Source of the DNA: JBJMLO01 sp045805265
Lineage (GTDB): Bacteria > Actinomycetota > UBA4738 > JACQTL01
NCBI GenBank assembly: GCA_045805265.1
Contig: JBJMLO010000030.1
Location: 186,001-250,000 of the forward strand
DNA: 64,000 nucleotides
Reading direction: 5' to 3'
In this document: in pieces, positions 28,095-36,696 of the stretch
Numbering within the stretch: position 1 is the stretch's first letter
Layout of the letters: each line of letters starts with the position of its first letter
Translations under genes and position numbers: made by a program
The notes under the pieces: model-generated
The model's database searches: none
Told to the model about the DNA's origin: nothing
What the model saw: only the letters and a program-made list of their open reading frames with translations

Positions 28095-29021
28095 TCAGGC
28101 GAGCGGGACGGCCGACGGCGCGATGGGAGAACGCACGTCGATCGTCGCGAGGTGGGACCCGCTGCGGGCCGCCCATCGCAGGATGCCCGCGAGCGCCTGG
28201 TCCTTCGCCTGGACCTCGGTCGGCGGTCCGAACAGCACCCTCGCGCCGTCGTCGAGGGAGAGCTGCATCGAGCCGTCGTCCCCGCGCGTGACGGTGGCCA
28301 CGCGGGCCAGCAGCCACGGGTCCATCGACCCGGCCACCGCCGCGGGGGCCACCAGCGCCCGGGACCGTTCCCCGACGGTGATGCTGTTCGTGGTCGGCAG
28401 CGCCGGCAGGTGAGGTCGGGCCCTCGCCGGCCCGAGCACCGTGCCGTCCCGCGCCATCAGGAACCAGGTGGAGCCGACCATGACCGTCGAGGCCGGGGTT
28501 CGCTCGGAGATCCGGATCCTGAGCGTGGAGGGGAGGTCCCTCGTGACGACGGCCGATGCGATCCACGGGTTGGCCTCGAGCGAGGACTCGATCGTCTCCG
28601 GCGCCGTCCACAGCACGTTCGTCGAGGGGTCGACCCCGCCGGCCCGCAGGACCTCTGCACGCGCGAGGTGCGACGAGCCGACGACCTCCACCCGGTGGGC
28701 GCGGAAGATCGAGCTGGTGGTGACCCACCAGCCGCCCGAGCCGAGCGCGGCCGTGGCGACGGGGAGGGCGAGCGCGACACGCAACGCGAGCACTCGCCTC
28801 CGGGATCCGGCCCGCTCTCGGCGGGGCTCGCGTCGCGCGCGCGCGCCGGCGGCGGCGGCGGAGCGCTTCCGCTCCCCCACCGGGCCGCGACCGCCCGCTC
28901 CGCGGAGGAACTCGACCCAGCGCGGGCGCGCGGCGCGGAACGGCGCCGACGCCACGCGCGTGCCCCGGCGGGGCGCCGGGGCACTTCGCTCAGTGGGGCG
29001 TCGCGTCGAAGTGGCCGACAA
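28095..29021 (-). CDS. ftsQ: Cell-division protein FtsQ
   Basis: Bitopic divisome scaffold, 308 residues. An Arg/Ala-rich cytoplasmic tail of about 75 residues precedes one transmembrane helix (LALRVALALPVATAALG). The extracytoplasmic POTRA domain follows (FRAHRVEVVGSSHLARAEVL) and then the FtsQ beta domain (ANPWIASAVVTRDLPSTLRI). The chosen start overlaps the murB end by 32 bp; a start further in would only shorten the variable tail. It is the last gene transcribed before the inserted oxidoreductase interrupts the cluster. Confidence 0.9.
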   Translation of the reverse strand: MSATSTRRPTERSAPAPRRGTRVASAPFRAARPRWVEFLRGAGGRGPVGERKRSAAAAGARARREPRRERAGSRRRVLALRVALALPVATAALGSGGWWVTTSSIFRAHRVEVVGSSHLARAEVLRAGGVDPSTNVLWTAPETIESSLEANPWIASAVVTRDLPSTLRIRISERTPASTVMVGSTWFLMARDGTVLGPARARPHLPALPTTNSITVGERSRALVAPAAVAGSMDPWLLARVATVTRGDDGSMQLSLDDGARVLFGPPTEVQAKDQALAGILRWAARSGSHLATIDVRSPIAPSAVPLA

Positions 29022-29988
29022 GATGCACCTCCGGCTCCAGGCGGACGTCGTAGCGATCCGCGACCTGCTCCTGCACCGAACGGATCAGCGCCACCACGTC
29101 GGCGGCGCGGGCCCCCGGTCGGGCGACGATGAAGTTCGCGTGCTTGCGCGACACCTCGGCGCCGCCCACCCCCGAACCCTTCAGTCCCAGCGACTCGATC
29201 ATGCGCGCCGCGTGTCCGTTCTCCGGGTTCTTGAAGACGCTGCCGCAGTTGGGCTCGGCGAGGGGCTGGGTCCGGCGGCGCCACTCCCGCGCCTCGTCCA
29301 TCCCGGCACGGATCGCCGCCGACTCGCCGGGACGCAGCGCCACGGTCGCGGCCACGACGATCCCGTCGCCCGGCAGCGCCGAGTTCCGGTACACGAACCC
29401 CGCCTCCGAGGCGGGCACCGCTCGGGCCTCCCCCGCGTCGAGCAGGAACACGTCCACACGCTCCACCACCTCGTCGAGCGAGTGGCCGTGCGCGCCGGCG
29501 TTCATCCGGACCGCGCCGCCCAGCGTCGCCGGGATCGCGACGCCGAACTCCAGGCCGGCGAGGGCGTGCGCCAGCGCCACGCCGGCCAGCCGCGGCAGCG
29601 GCATGGACCCGCCGGCCGTAACCCGGGCCCCGTCGCGGGCCGCCCACCGGTAGCCCTTCCCCAGCCGGAGGACGAGCCCGGGGAACCCGTCGTCGGACAC
29701 GAGGACGTTCGATCCCTTGCCGAGGATCGCGAACGGAACGCTGGTCTCCCGGATGGCCTGCGAGGCGGCCCGGAGATCGGCCTCGGAGTCCGGCTCGAGG
29801 AACAGCGCCGCCGGCCCGCCGATCCGGAACGTGGTGAGCGGCGCGAGCGGGAACGCCGTCCGCACGCGCTCCCCGCACGCGGCGCGCAGCACGAGCTCCG
29901 CCCGGGCCAGCGCCGCCCCGTCCCGCGTGGCCACGTCGCCGTTCATCCCTTCCACGCCAACACTGCGGAGCCGCTCATCGCGGGTCAC
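28990..29988 (-). CDS. murB: UDP-N-acetylenolpyruvoylglucosamine reductase
   Basis: FAD enzyme that reduces UDP-GlcNAc-enolpyruvate to UDP-MurNAc; 332 residues. FAD-binding motifs are TTFRIGGPAALF and LGKGSNVLVSD. The GVAIPATLGGAVRMNAGAHG stretch and the catalytic region PNCGSVFKNPENGHAARMIE identify it; KNP is followed by a shortened C-terminal domain as in type II MurB. The GTG at 29988 overlaps the murC stop in a GTGA. An ATG 42 bp downstream is an alternative start. Confidence 0.95.
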   Translation of the reverse strand: MTRDERLRSVGVEGMNGDVATRDGAALARAELVLRAACGERVRTAFPLAPLTTFRIGGPAALFLEPDSEADLRAASQAIRETSVPFAILGKGSNVLVSDDGFPGLVLRLGKGYRWAARDGARVTAGGSMPLPRLAGVALAHALAGLEFGVAIPATLGGAVRMNAGAHGHSLDEVVERVDVFLLDAGEARAVPASEAGFVYRNSALPGDGIVVAATVALRPGESAAIRAGMDEAREWRRRTQPLAEPNCGSVFKNPENGHAARMIESLGLKGSGVGGAEVSRKHANFIVARPGARAADVVALIRSVQEQVADRYDVRLEPEVHLVGHFDATPH

Positions 29989-31421
29989 CCGCTCTCCAGG
30001 ATGCGCTCGAGCGCCTCGTCAGGGACCATCGTGATGTCGCCCGCGCCGAGCGTCAGCACCAGGTCGCCGGGACGCACCTCCGAGGTCAGGAACTGCACGA
30101 CGTCGGCGCGCCGGGGGAGGTACACCACGCGCTTCGCCGGCGCGGCCTCGGCCAGCGACTCGACGAGCAGCTTGCCGGTCACCCCGGGAATGGGCGTCTC
30201 GCCGGCGCCGTAGACGTCGGTGAGAACCACGACGTCGGCCTCCGCCAGGCTCTCGCCGAGCTCGGCCCACATCGCCTCCGTCCGCGTGTACCGGTGGGGC
30301 TGGAACACCGCGAGCACTCGCCGGTAGTCCGCGGGGACCGCCGCCAGGGTGGCCCGCACCTCGGTCGGGTGGTGGGCGTAGTCGTCGAAGAACTCCGCGC
30401 CCCGGGCCATGCCCCGGAACTCGAACCGCCGGCGCACGCCCCCGAACTCGCGCAGCGCCGCGGCGGCGTCGTCGGGATCGACGCCCGCGACCCGCGCTGC
30501 GAGCACGGCTGCGGCCGCGTTCAGCAGGTTGTGGATCCCCGGGACGCGCAGGGACACCTCCACGGCGCGCCCTCCGAGGTCCACCGTGGCGGTGACCGAG
30601 CGGCCCGAGGCGTCCGTCGGCGTGACCCGGACATCGGCCTCCGGGCCGGTCCCGTAGGTCACGGTCGAGTCCGCGCGACCGGACCGGCGGAGCACGTCCC
30701 GCACCCCCGGGTCGTCCGCGCAGGCCACCACCAGGCCGGCGGACGCGGCGAACGCCGCGAAGGCGCCGCGCGTCGATTCCCGGTCCGGATAGAAGTCCAC
30801 GTGGTCCCGCTCGACGTTCGTGATCACGGCAACGTCCGGCGACAGCAGCAGGAACGACCCGTCGCTCTCGTCGGCCTCGGCCACGAACCACCGGCCCTCG
30901 CCGTGGCGGGCGTTGGAGCCGCTCTCGTTGAGGTCCCCGCCGATCACGAACGTCGGGTCGAGCCCCGCGCGCTCCAGCACGGTGGCGACCATCGACGTCG
31001 TGGTGGTCTTGCCGTGGGTCCCGGCGACCGCGACCCCGCTGGTCCCGGCCATCAGCGCGGCGAGGACCTGGGCCCGTGCCAGCACCGGGATCCCCAGCCT
31101 CCTGGCCTCGGCGAGCTCGGGGTTCGCCTCGGGGATCGCCGTCGACACGACCACCGCGTCGGGCGAGCCGGACGCCGCGATCTGCTCGGCCCGATGCCCC
31201 ACGGCGATGGCCGCCCCCAGCGCCACGAGGTCGTCCTGTCCCGCCGACGCCTTGATGTCCGACCCCGACACCGCGATTCCACGGGCCAGCAGCAGCCGCG
31301 CGATGCCGCTCATCCCGGCCCCGCCGATGCCGATCATGTGCACCCGGCGAAGCGCGGCCAGGTCGGGGACGGGCAGCGTCGGGATGCTCCCGGCCGGCGG
31401 GGTGTACAGCTTCGGGTTCAC
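29985..31421 (-). CDS. murC: UDP-N-acetylmuramate-L-alanine ligase
   Basis: Adds L-alanine to UDP-MurNAc; 478 residues. The N-terminal Rossmann-like domain has HMIGIGGAGMSGIA, the ATP loop is AGTHGKTTTTSM, and the C-terminal ligase domain has DDYAHHPTEVRATL and QPHRYTRT. The GTG start at 31421 overlaps the murG stop (GTGA) and the stop overlaps murB. Reading frames that continue upstream of 31421 lie on murG and are not MurC-like. Confidence 0.97.
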   Translation of the reverse strand: MNPKLYTPPAGSIPTLPVPDLAALRRVHMIGIGGAGMSGIARLLLARGIAVSGSDIKASAGQDDLVALGAAIAVGHRAEQIAASGSPDAVVVSTAIPEANPELAEARRLGIPVLARAQVLAALMAGTSGVAVAGTHGKTTTTSMVATVLERAGLDPTFVIGGDLNESGSNARHGEGRWFVAEADESDGSFLLLSPDVAVITNVERDHVDFYPDRESTRGAFAAFAASAGLVVACADDPGVRDVLRRSGRADSTVTYGTGPEADVRVTPTDASGRSVTATVDLGGRAVEVSLRVPGIHNLLNAAAAVLAARVAGVDPDDAAAALREFGGVRRRFEFRGMARGAEFFDDYAHHPTEVRATLAAVPADYRRVLAVFQPHRYTRTEAMWAELGESLAEADVVVLTDVYGAGETPIPGVTGKLLVESLAEAAPAKRVVYLPRRADVVQFLTSEVRPGDLVLTLGAGDITMVPDEALERILESG

Positions 31422-32530
31422 CGTTCGCCCTCCGCGGTACGGACGACGAGCTCCGCCACCACCGACGCCGCATCGGGCCGGGCCCACGCCGACGCCCGCT
31501 CCGCCATGGCGCTGAGGCGCTCCTCGTGGTCCACCAGGGCCTCGATGCGCTCTGCCAGCGCCTCGGCCGTCAGCTGGTCGTCGAGCAGGACACTGGCGCC
31601 CCCGGCGCCCTGGAGGGCCCGCGCGTTGGCTTCCTGGTGCCCGGCCGTCGCGTAGGGGTACGGGATCAGCACGGACGGGATGCCGCAGGCGGCCACCTCC
31701 GCGATCGTGGTCGCCCCCGCCCGGGACACGACGAGGTCGGCCACCGCGTACGCCAGCTCCATGCGATCGAGGAACGGCAACGCGCGGACACGCAGCGCCC
31801 CGCCCTCCGGGAGCCCCCGGGCCGTGGTCTGGTGATGCGCGGCGCCGGTGAGCACCAGCATCTGCAGGTCGGCGCGATCCCGGAGCAGCGTCGCCGCGCC
31901 CACCGCGGTCCGGTCGACGTGCAGGGCGCCCTGGCTGCCGCCGAAGACCACGACGGTCCGCCGATCCGGGTCGAGGTCCAGCTCGGCATGCGCCTCCTTG
32001 GCCAGCCGGTCGCGCTCGGCCGGCACGGCCGCAATCACGTCGCGGATGGGGTTCCCGGTCACCTCGCGCACCGCGCGGCGGGGCAGGTCCCGGGCGGCCT
32101 CCGCGAACGACAGCGCGATGACCCTCGCGATCCTGCTGAACAGCCGGTTGGCCAGGCCCGGGATCGCGTTCTGCTCGTGCACCACGACGGGCCTCCCGGA
32201 GCGCCATGCGGCGATCACCGGCGGGCCGCTCACGTAGCCGCCCATCCCCAGCACCACGTCTGCCTCGCGGACCAGCGGGCGGCACCGCCGAACCGACGCC
32301 AACGCCACGAACGGTGCCCGGACCGTGGCCAGCGACGCCTTGCGCAGCAACGGTTTCGCCTGGGTCTCCACCAGCCGGAACCCGGCCGCCGGGACCAGGC
32401 GGGCCTCCTGTCCGGCCGCCGTCCCCAGGAACGTGACGTCGGCGTCGTGGTCGTCGACGAGCTTCCGCGCCACCGCGATGGCCGGGAACACGTGCCCGGC
32501 CGTGCCGCCGCCGGCGATGATGACCTTCAC
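31418..32530 (-). CDS. murG: Lipid II synthase MurG
   Basis: Membrane-associated GT-B glycosyltransferase that adds GlcNAc to lipid I to make lipid II; 370 residues. GGGTAGHVFPAIAVA at the N-terminus binds the lipid substrate, HEQNAIPGLANR is the second G-loop, and FGGSQGALHVD with SRAGATTIAEVAACG binds UDP-GlcNAc. The GTG at 32530 overlaps the ftsW stop and the stop overlaps murC, both as GTGA. Confidence 0.97.
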   Translation of the reverse strand: MKVIIAGGGTAGHVFPAIAVARKLVDDHDADVTFLGTAAGQEARLVPAAGFRLVETQAKPLLRKASLATVRAPFVALASVRRCRPLVREADVVLGMGGYVSGPPVIAAWRSGRPVVVHEQNAIPGLANRLFSRIARVIALSFAEAARDLPRRAVREVTGNPIRDVIAAVPAERDRLAKEAHAELDLDPDRRTVVVFGGSQGALHVDRTAVGAATLLRDRADLQMLVLTGAAHHQTTARGLPEGGALRVRALPFLDRMELAYAVADLVVSRAGATTIAEVAACGIPSVLIPYPYATAGHQEANARALQGAGGASVLLDDQLTAEALAERIEALVDHEERLSAMAERASAWARPDAASVVAELVVRTAEGER

Positions 32531-34266
32531 CGGCGGCTCCCCCTGTCCGGGGGTTCCCGTCCGGGCGGCTGCCGGCGGGGGGGCCGGGCGCCGCGCGACG
32601 GCTGGGACCCCGCCCGCTGGGGGGCCGGTCGACGCGGAGGGTCCGGTCGGTGCGACGCGATCCCCCGGTGTGCGGCATCACCCGAGCCCAGCGAGGCTCG
32701 ACCCGCCCCGTCGCGTCCGGTTCCCGCAGGGTGTCCCCGGCGGGCCGCCTCCTCGGCGGCGCCCCTCCTTCGGGGCTGCTCGGTGACCGCGGCTTTCCGT
32801 GAGCCGGAGGCCGCCGGGCGCTGCGGCTTCCTGACCGAGGGCTTCCGGCTGCGCGCCGGCCGCGGGCGCTGCGACGCACTCACCTTCCGGGTCTCCCGGC
32901 GCGCGGCCGTGGGCCGCCGGGCCGGAGCCGATTCCCTGCCCAGCCCCTCGGTCGCGGCCGTCCGGCCGATGTTGGCCAGGATCCCGACCGCGGCGAGCGT
33001 CACGATGAGCGACGACCCGCCGAACGACACGAAGGGCAGCGGCACCCCGGTCACGGGCAGCAGCCCCGTGACCGCCCCCAGGTTCACCAGCGTCTGGATC
33101 GCGAGCCATCCCACGATCCCGATCGCCAGGAGGCGGCCGAACGTGTCGGTGACGCGGACCGCGATCCGGATGCCGCAGTACACCAGCGCCGCGAACAGCG
33201 CGAGGACCACCAGCTCACCGAGCATCCCGAGCTCCTCGCCGAGGATCGAGAAGATGAAGTCCGTGTGGGCGTTCGGGATGTACATCCACTTCTGCCGGCT
33301 GGCGCCGAGCCCCACGCCGAACAGCCCGCCCGATCCCAGCCCGATGAGCGACTGGATCAGCTGATAGCCGGTGTTGTGCGCGTCCTTCCAGGGGTTCCAG
33401 AACGACAGGAGCCGCGCCTTTCGGTACCCCTCCCCCATGATCAGCACCCACCCCAGCACGGCCGCGGCCGCGCTCGTGAACAGCAGGTAGCGCAGGCGCA
33501 CGCCGGCCGCGAACAACACCATCATGGTGGTCAGCGCGATGATCGCGGTGGTCCCCAGGTCGCGCTGCAGGATGATCAGCCCGCACACGACGAGGAGCAC
33601 CGGCGCCAGCGGGATGGCCAGGTGCCCGGGCTCGTCGAGCCGCCGCCACTTCCGGGTGAGGATCGTGGCCACGAACACGACCATGGTCAGCTTGGTGAAC
33701 TCCGACGGCTGGATCGTGACCGGCCCGAGCTGGATCCACCGGAACGAGCCGCCGCGCATCGTCCCGATGCCCGGGTGCAGCGCGAGCGCGAGCAGCGCGA
33801 CCGAGACCACCAGCAGCGGGAGGGACCACCGCTGCCACCGGCGATAGGGGACGCGGACCGTCACCAGGAGGACGACCGTGCCGATCGCAGCGTAGACGGC
33901 CTGCCGCTTCAGGAACAGGAAGCTCGACCCGTACCGCGCGAAGGACGACACCGAGCTCGCCGACAGCACCATCACCAGTCCGATCCCCGTCAGCAGGAAC
34001 GCCGACGTCAGGAGCACCGCGACGGTCCGGGGCATGGGATCCCGCTCCGCCCGGTCGGCCCGGCGCTCCCTCCCGCGGCGGAGCCGGGTGCGGAGCCGGG
34101 CGCGGCGGGACTGCCGCTCGTCCTCGCGGACCACGCGAAGACGGGGAACCGCCCGCGAAGTCCGCGTCGTCTTGGCGCCCTTGGCGCCCTTGGCGCCCTT
34201 GGCGCCCTTGGCGCCCTTGGCGCCCTTGGCGCTCCTGGCGCCCTTGGCGAACGCGTGGCTAGGCAC
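32527..34266 (-). CDS. ftsW: Septal peptidoglycan glycosyltransferase FtsW (SEDS), with tandem-repeat N-terminus
   Basis: Polymerises lipid II at the septum together with FtsI. It has 579 residues, long for FtsW. The membrane core of about ten helices (about residues 78-445) shows the SEDS motifs GGSFRWIQLGPVTIQPSEF and LPFVSFGGSSLI. Two extra tails stand out. The N-terminal tail begins with a Gly-Ala-Lys tandem repeat encoded by a 9-bp unit, and the C-terminal tail is about 135 residues of Arg/Pro/Ala-rich low complexity. The GTG start at 34266 overlaps murD by 8 bp. A Met at 34035, just before the first helix, is an alternative start that would omit the repeat. Confidence 0.92.
   Translation of the reverse strand: MPSHAFAKGARSAKGAKGAKGAKGAKGAKGAKTTRTSRAVPRLRVVREDERQSRRARLRTRLRRGRERRADRAERDPMPRTVAVLLTSAFLLTGIGLVMVLSASSVSSFARYGSSFLFLKRQAVYAAIGTVVLLVTVRVPYRRWQRWSLPLLVVSVALLALALHPGIGTMRGGSFRWIQLGPVTIQPSEFTKLTMVVFVATILTRKWRRLDEPGHLAIPLAPVLLVVCGLIILQRDLGTTAIIALTTMMVLFAAGVRLRYLLFTSAAAAVLGWVLIMGEGYRKARLLSFWNPWKDAHNTGYQLIQSLIGLGSGGLFGVGLGASRQKWMYIPNAHTDFIFSILGEELGMLGELVVLALFAALVYCGIRIAVRVTDTFGRLLAIGIVGWLAIQTLVNLGAVTGLLPVTGVPLPFVSFGGSSLIVTLAAVGILANIGRTAATEGLGRESAPARRPTAARRETRKVSASQRPRPARSRKPSVRKPQRPAASGSRKAAVTEQPRRRGAAEEAARRGHPAGTGRDGAGRASLGSGDAAHRGIASHRPDPPRRPAPQRAGSQPSRGARPPRRQPPGREPPDRGSRR
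34171..34251. repeat. 9-bp tandem repeat (CTTGGCGCC) in ftsW
   Basis: Nine tandem copies of a 9-bp unit. The first six (34171-34224) are identical CTTGGCGCC, the seventh and eighth carry one change each, and the ninth ends CTTGGCGAA. On the coding strand each unit reads Gly-Ala-Lys. Perfect short repeats of this kind change copy number by slippage, always in frame because the unit is a multiple of three. Confidence 0.95.
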
Positions 34267-35626
34267 TGGCGGCCCCCGTTCGACGGTCGCCGGCGGCGGC
34301 CAGCTCGAGCGCCGCCGCCGTGAACCGTTCGCCCCGCTCGGCGTAGTCGCGGAACATGTCCTGACTGGCGCAGGCCGGGGCGAGGACCACGGAACCGCCC
34401 GGGGGCGCCATGGCGAACGCCCGGCGCGCCGCCTCCTCGATCGTGGCCGCGGTGGCCACCGGGACGCTCCCGTCGAACACCGCGGCAACCTGTCGGGCCG
34501 CCTCGCCGATGGCCACGACGCCCGCCAGCGCGGGAATGGCCGCCGCGAGCGGCGCCAGATCGACGCCCTTGGCCTGGCCCCCGGCGATCAGCACCGCGTC
34601 GCGCATCCCCTCGAGCGCGGCGAGGGTCGCATGGGGATTGGTCGCCTTGGAGTCGTCGACGAACCGCACGCCGCCGGCCTCGGCCACGACCTGTCCCCGG
34701 TGGGGCAACGGCTCGACCGAGGCGAGGCCCCCCCGAACCGCGGTCGAGTCGAGCCCGAATGCGAGCGCCGCCGCGGCCGCGGCGGCCGCGTCCGCCCGGA
34801 ATCCCGCGCCGGCACCCCCACCCGGCGCCCGGCCCAGCGCCACGTCCACGTCGCCGCGGAGGACCAGCTCGCCGCCCGCGTAGCCCACCTCGCCGGGCCG
34901 AGGGTCTGCCAGCCGGAACCACCGGACCGCGCATGGGGCCCGCCGCGACACCTCCGCCGCCGCCGCGTCGTCGGCGTTGCCCACGTGGACGTCCGACCCC
35001 TCCTGCAGCTCGAACACCCGGGCCTTCGCCGCGGCGTACGCGGCGAACGAGCCATGCCAGTCCAGGTGGTCCGGCGCCAGGTTCAGCAGGACCGAGACCC
35101 GAGGATGGAACGACACGTGGTGGCGCAGCTGGAAGGAGGACACCTCCACGACCAGCGCCTGGTGGTCCTCCCTCGCCGCCAGCGAGAAGGGATAGCCGAT
35201 GTTCCCGCACGCGACGGCGCGCACGTCCGCGGCCCGCATGGCCGCGGCCACCATCTCCGTGGTCGTGCTCTTCCCGTTGGTGCCGGTGACGGCCACGTAT
35301 GGGACGCGGGCCAGCCGGGCCCCCAGCTCGATCTCGCTCCACACCGGCAGGCCCCGGTCCGCCGCCCATACGAGGACCGGCTCGCGCTCCGCCACGCCCG
35401 GGCTGGTCACGACCAGCGTCGCGCCGTCGAGGTGATCCGGCCGGTGCCCTCCGGCCACCACGCGAACGCCCTCCGCCTCGAGCTCGGCCACGCCAGGGAC
35501 CCGCTCGCGCGGCCGGCGCTCGGTGACGGTGACCTCCGCGCCCTCCGCCCGCAGCACGCGCGCGGCCGCGATCCCGCTGGCCCCGAGGCCCACGACGACG
35601 GCGCGCTCGCCGGCGAACACCCTCAC
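34259..35626 (-). CDS. murD: UDP-N-acetylmuramoylalanine-D-glutamate ligase
   Basis: Adds D-glutamate to UDP-MurNAc-L-Ala; 455 residues. The N-terminal domain has VVVGLGASGIAAARVL, the ATP loop is VTGTNGKSTTTEM, the metal-site region is VEVSSFQL with LNLAPDHLDWH, and DDSKATNPHA marks the C-terminal domain. The GTG at 35626 overlaps the mraY stop (GTGA), and the end overlaps ftsW by 8 bp. The upstream continuation of the frame lies on mraY. Confidence 0.96.
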   Translation of the reverse strand: MRVFAGERAVVVGLGASGIAAARVLRAEGAEVTVTERRPRERVPGVAELEAEGVRVVAGGHRPDHLDGATLVVTSPGVAEREPVLVWAADRGLPVWSEIELGARLARVPYVAVTGTNGKSTTTEMVAAAMRAADVRAVACGNIGYPFSLAAREDHQALVVEVSSFQLRHHVSFHPRVSVLLNLAPDHLDWHGSFAAYAAAKARVFELQEGSDVHVGNADDAAAAEVSRRAPCAVRWFRLADPRPGEVGYAGGELVLRGDVDVALGRAPGGGAGAGFRADAAAAAAAALAFGLDSTAVRGGLASVEPLPHRGQVVAEAGGVRFVDDSKATNPHATLAALEGMRDAVLIAGGQAKGVDLAPLAAAIPALAGVVAIGEAARQVAAVFDGSVPVATAATIEEAARRAFAMAPPGGSVVLAPACASQDMFRDYAERGERFTAAALELAAAGDRRTGAASA

Positions 35627-36696
35627 TGCGTCCCGCCTCGCGCCAGGAAGTCCGCGTAGAACAGGCCCAGGCCGAACGCCACGGACAGCCCGGCCACGAT
35701 CCAGAACCGCACGATGACCGTGAACTCGTGCCACCCGAGCAGCTCGAAGTGGTGGTGGATCGGGGCCATCCGGAACACCCGTCGGTGGAACACCCGGTAG
35801 GAGATGATCTGGATGATCACCGACGTCGTCTCGAGCACGTACAGCCCGCCCAGGATCACCAGCAGCAGCTGGGTCTCGGTGGCGATGGCCAGCGCGGCCA
35901 GCAACCCGCCGATGGCGAGCGATCCCGTATCGCCCATGAAGATCCGCGCGGGGGCGGCGTTCCACCACAGGAACCCCGACACGGCGCCCAGGGCGCTCGC
36001 CGCCACGATCGCCGTGTCGAGCGCCGCCCGACCGTTGATCGGGTAGCAGGCCGGGATGTGCGCCTGGGCGATGCACGAGTGGCGGTCCTGCCAGAACGCG
36101 ATGAACACGTACGCCGCCAGCACCAGCGCCGACGACCCGCTGGCCAGCCCGTCCAGTCCGTCGGTGATGTTCACCGCGTTCGACGACGCCGACAGCACCA
36201 GGAACGTCCAGACGTAGAACCCGAGCCCCAGCTCCAAGCCGGTGAGCCGAATGAACGAGAGCTGCGTGCTAACCGAGCCCACCTTCACCGCGAGCACGCC
36301 GAACGCCACGGCGATCAGAGCCTGACCGGCGAACTTCGCCGTCTTGTTCAGGCCGAGCGACCGCTGGTGGCGGATCTTCAGGTAGTCGTCCAGGAACCCC
36401 ACCAGCCCCAGTCCCACCATGGCCACCAACACGGCGGCCCCGGTGGCCGTGAACCGGGCGCCCGTGAACCGGGCCACCAGATACGCCACGCCCGTGCCGA
36501 ACAGGATCACGACGCCGCCCATAGTCGGCGTCCCGACCTTCCCCAGGTGGCCGTGGTGCGCCTCGGGACCCTCGCCGTACCAGGCCTCCCGGATTCGTTG
36601 ACCGAACCCCCACGCCCGGAACAGCCGGATGGCCACCGGTGTCATGGTCAGCGTGATGATGAGCCCCACGGCGGCGGCGATGAGGATCGAGGTCAC
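35623..36696 (-). CDS. mraY: Phospho-N-acetylmuramoyl-pentapeptide-transferase MraY
   Basis: Integral membrane enzyme that joins phospho-MurNAc-pentapeptide to undecaprenyl phosphate (lipid I); 357 residues and about ten helices. Signatures are KVGTPTMGG, FLDDYLKI with the Asp pair, NITDGLDGLASG, FMGDTGSLAIGG and the cytoplasmic HHHFELLGW. The GTG start at 36696 overlaps the murF stop and its stop overlaps murD. A distant relative acting on other sugars lies at 63195-64000. Confidence 0.97.
   Translation of the reverse strand: MTSILIAAAVGLIITLTMTPVAIRLFRAWGFGQRIREAWYGEGPEAHHGHLGKVGTPTMGGVVILFGTGVAYLVARFTGARFTATGAAVLVAMVGLGLVGFLDDYLKIRHQRSLGLNKTAKFAGQALIAVAFGVLAVKVGSVSTQLSFIRLTGLELGLGFYVWTFLVLSASSNAVNITDGLDGLASGSSALVLAAYVFIAFWQDRHSCIAQAHIPACYPINGRAALDTAIVAASALGAVSGFLWWNAAPARIFMGDTGSLAIGGLLAALAIATETQLLLVILGGLYVLETTSVIIQIISYRVFHRRVFRMAPIHHHFELLGWHEFTVIVRFWIVAGLSVAFGLGLFYADFLARGGTQ

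Noticed and set aside
34171..34251. CRISPR-like array
   Set aside because: The 9-bp repeats are directly tandem with no spacers and code in frame within ftsW.
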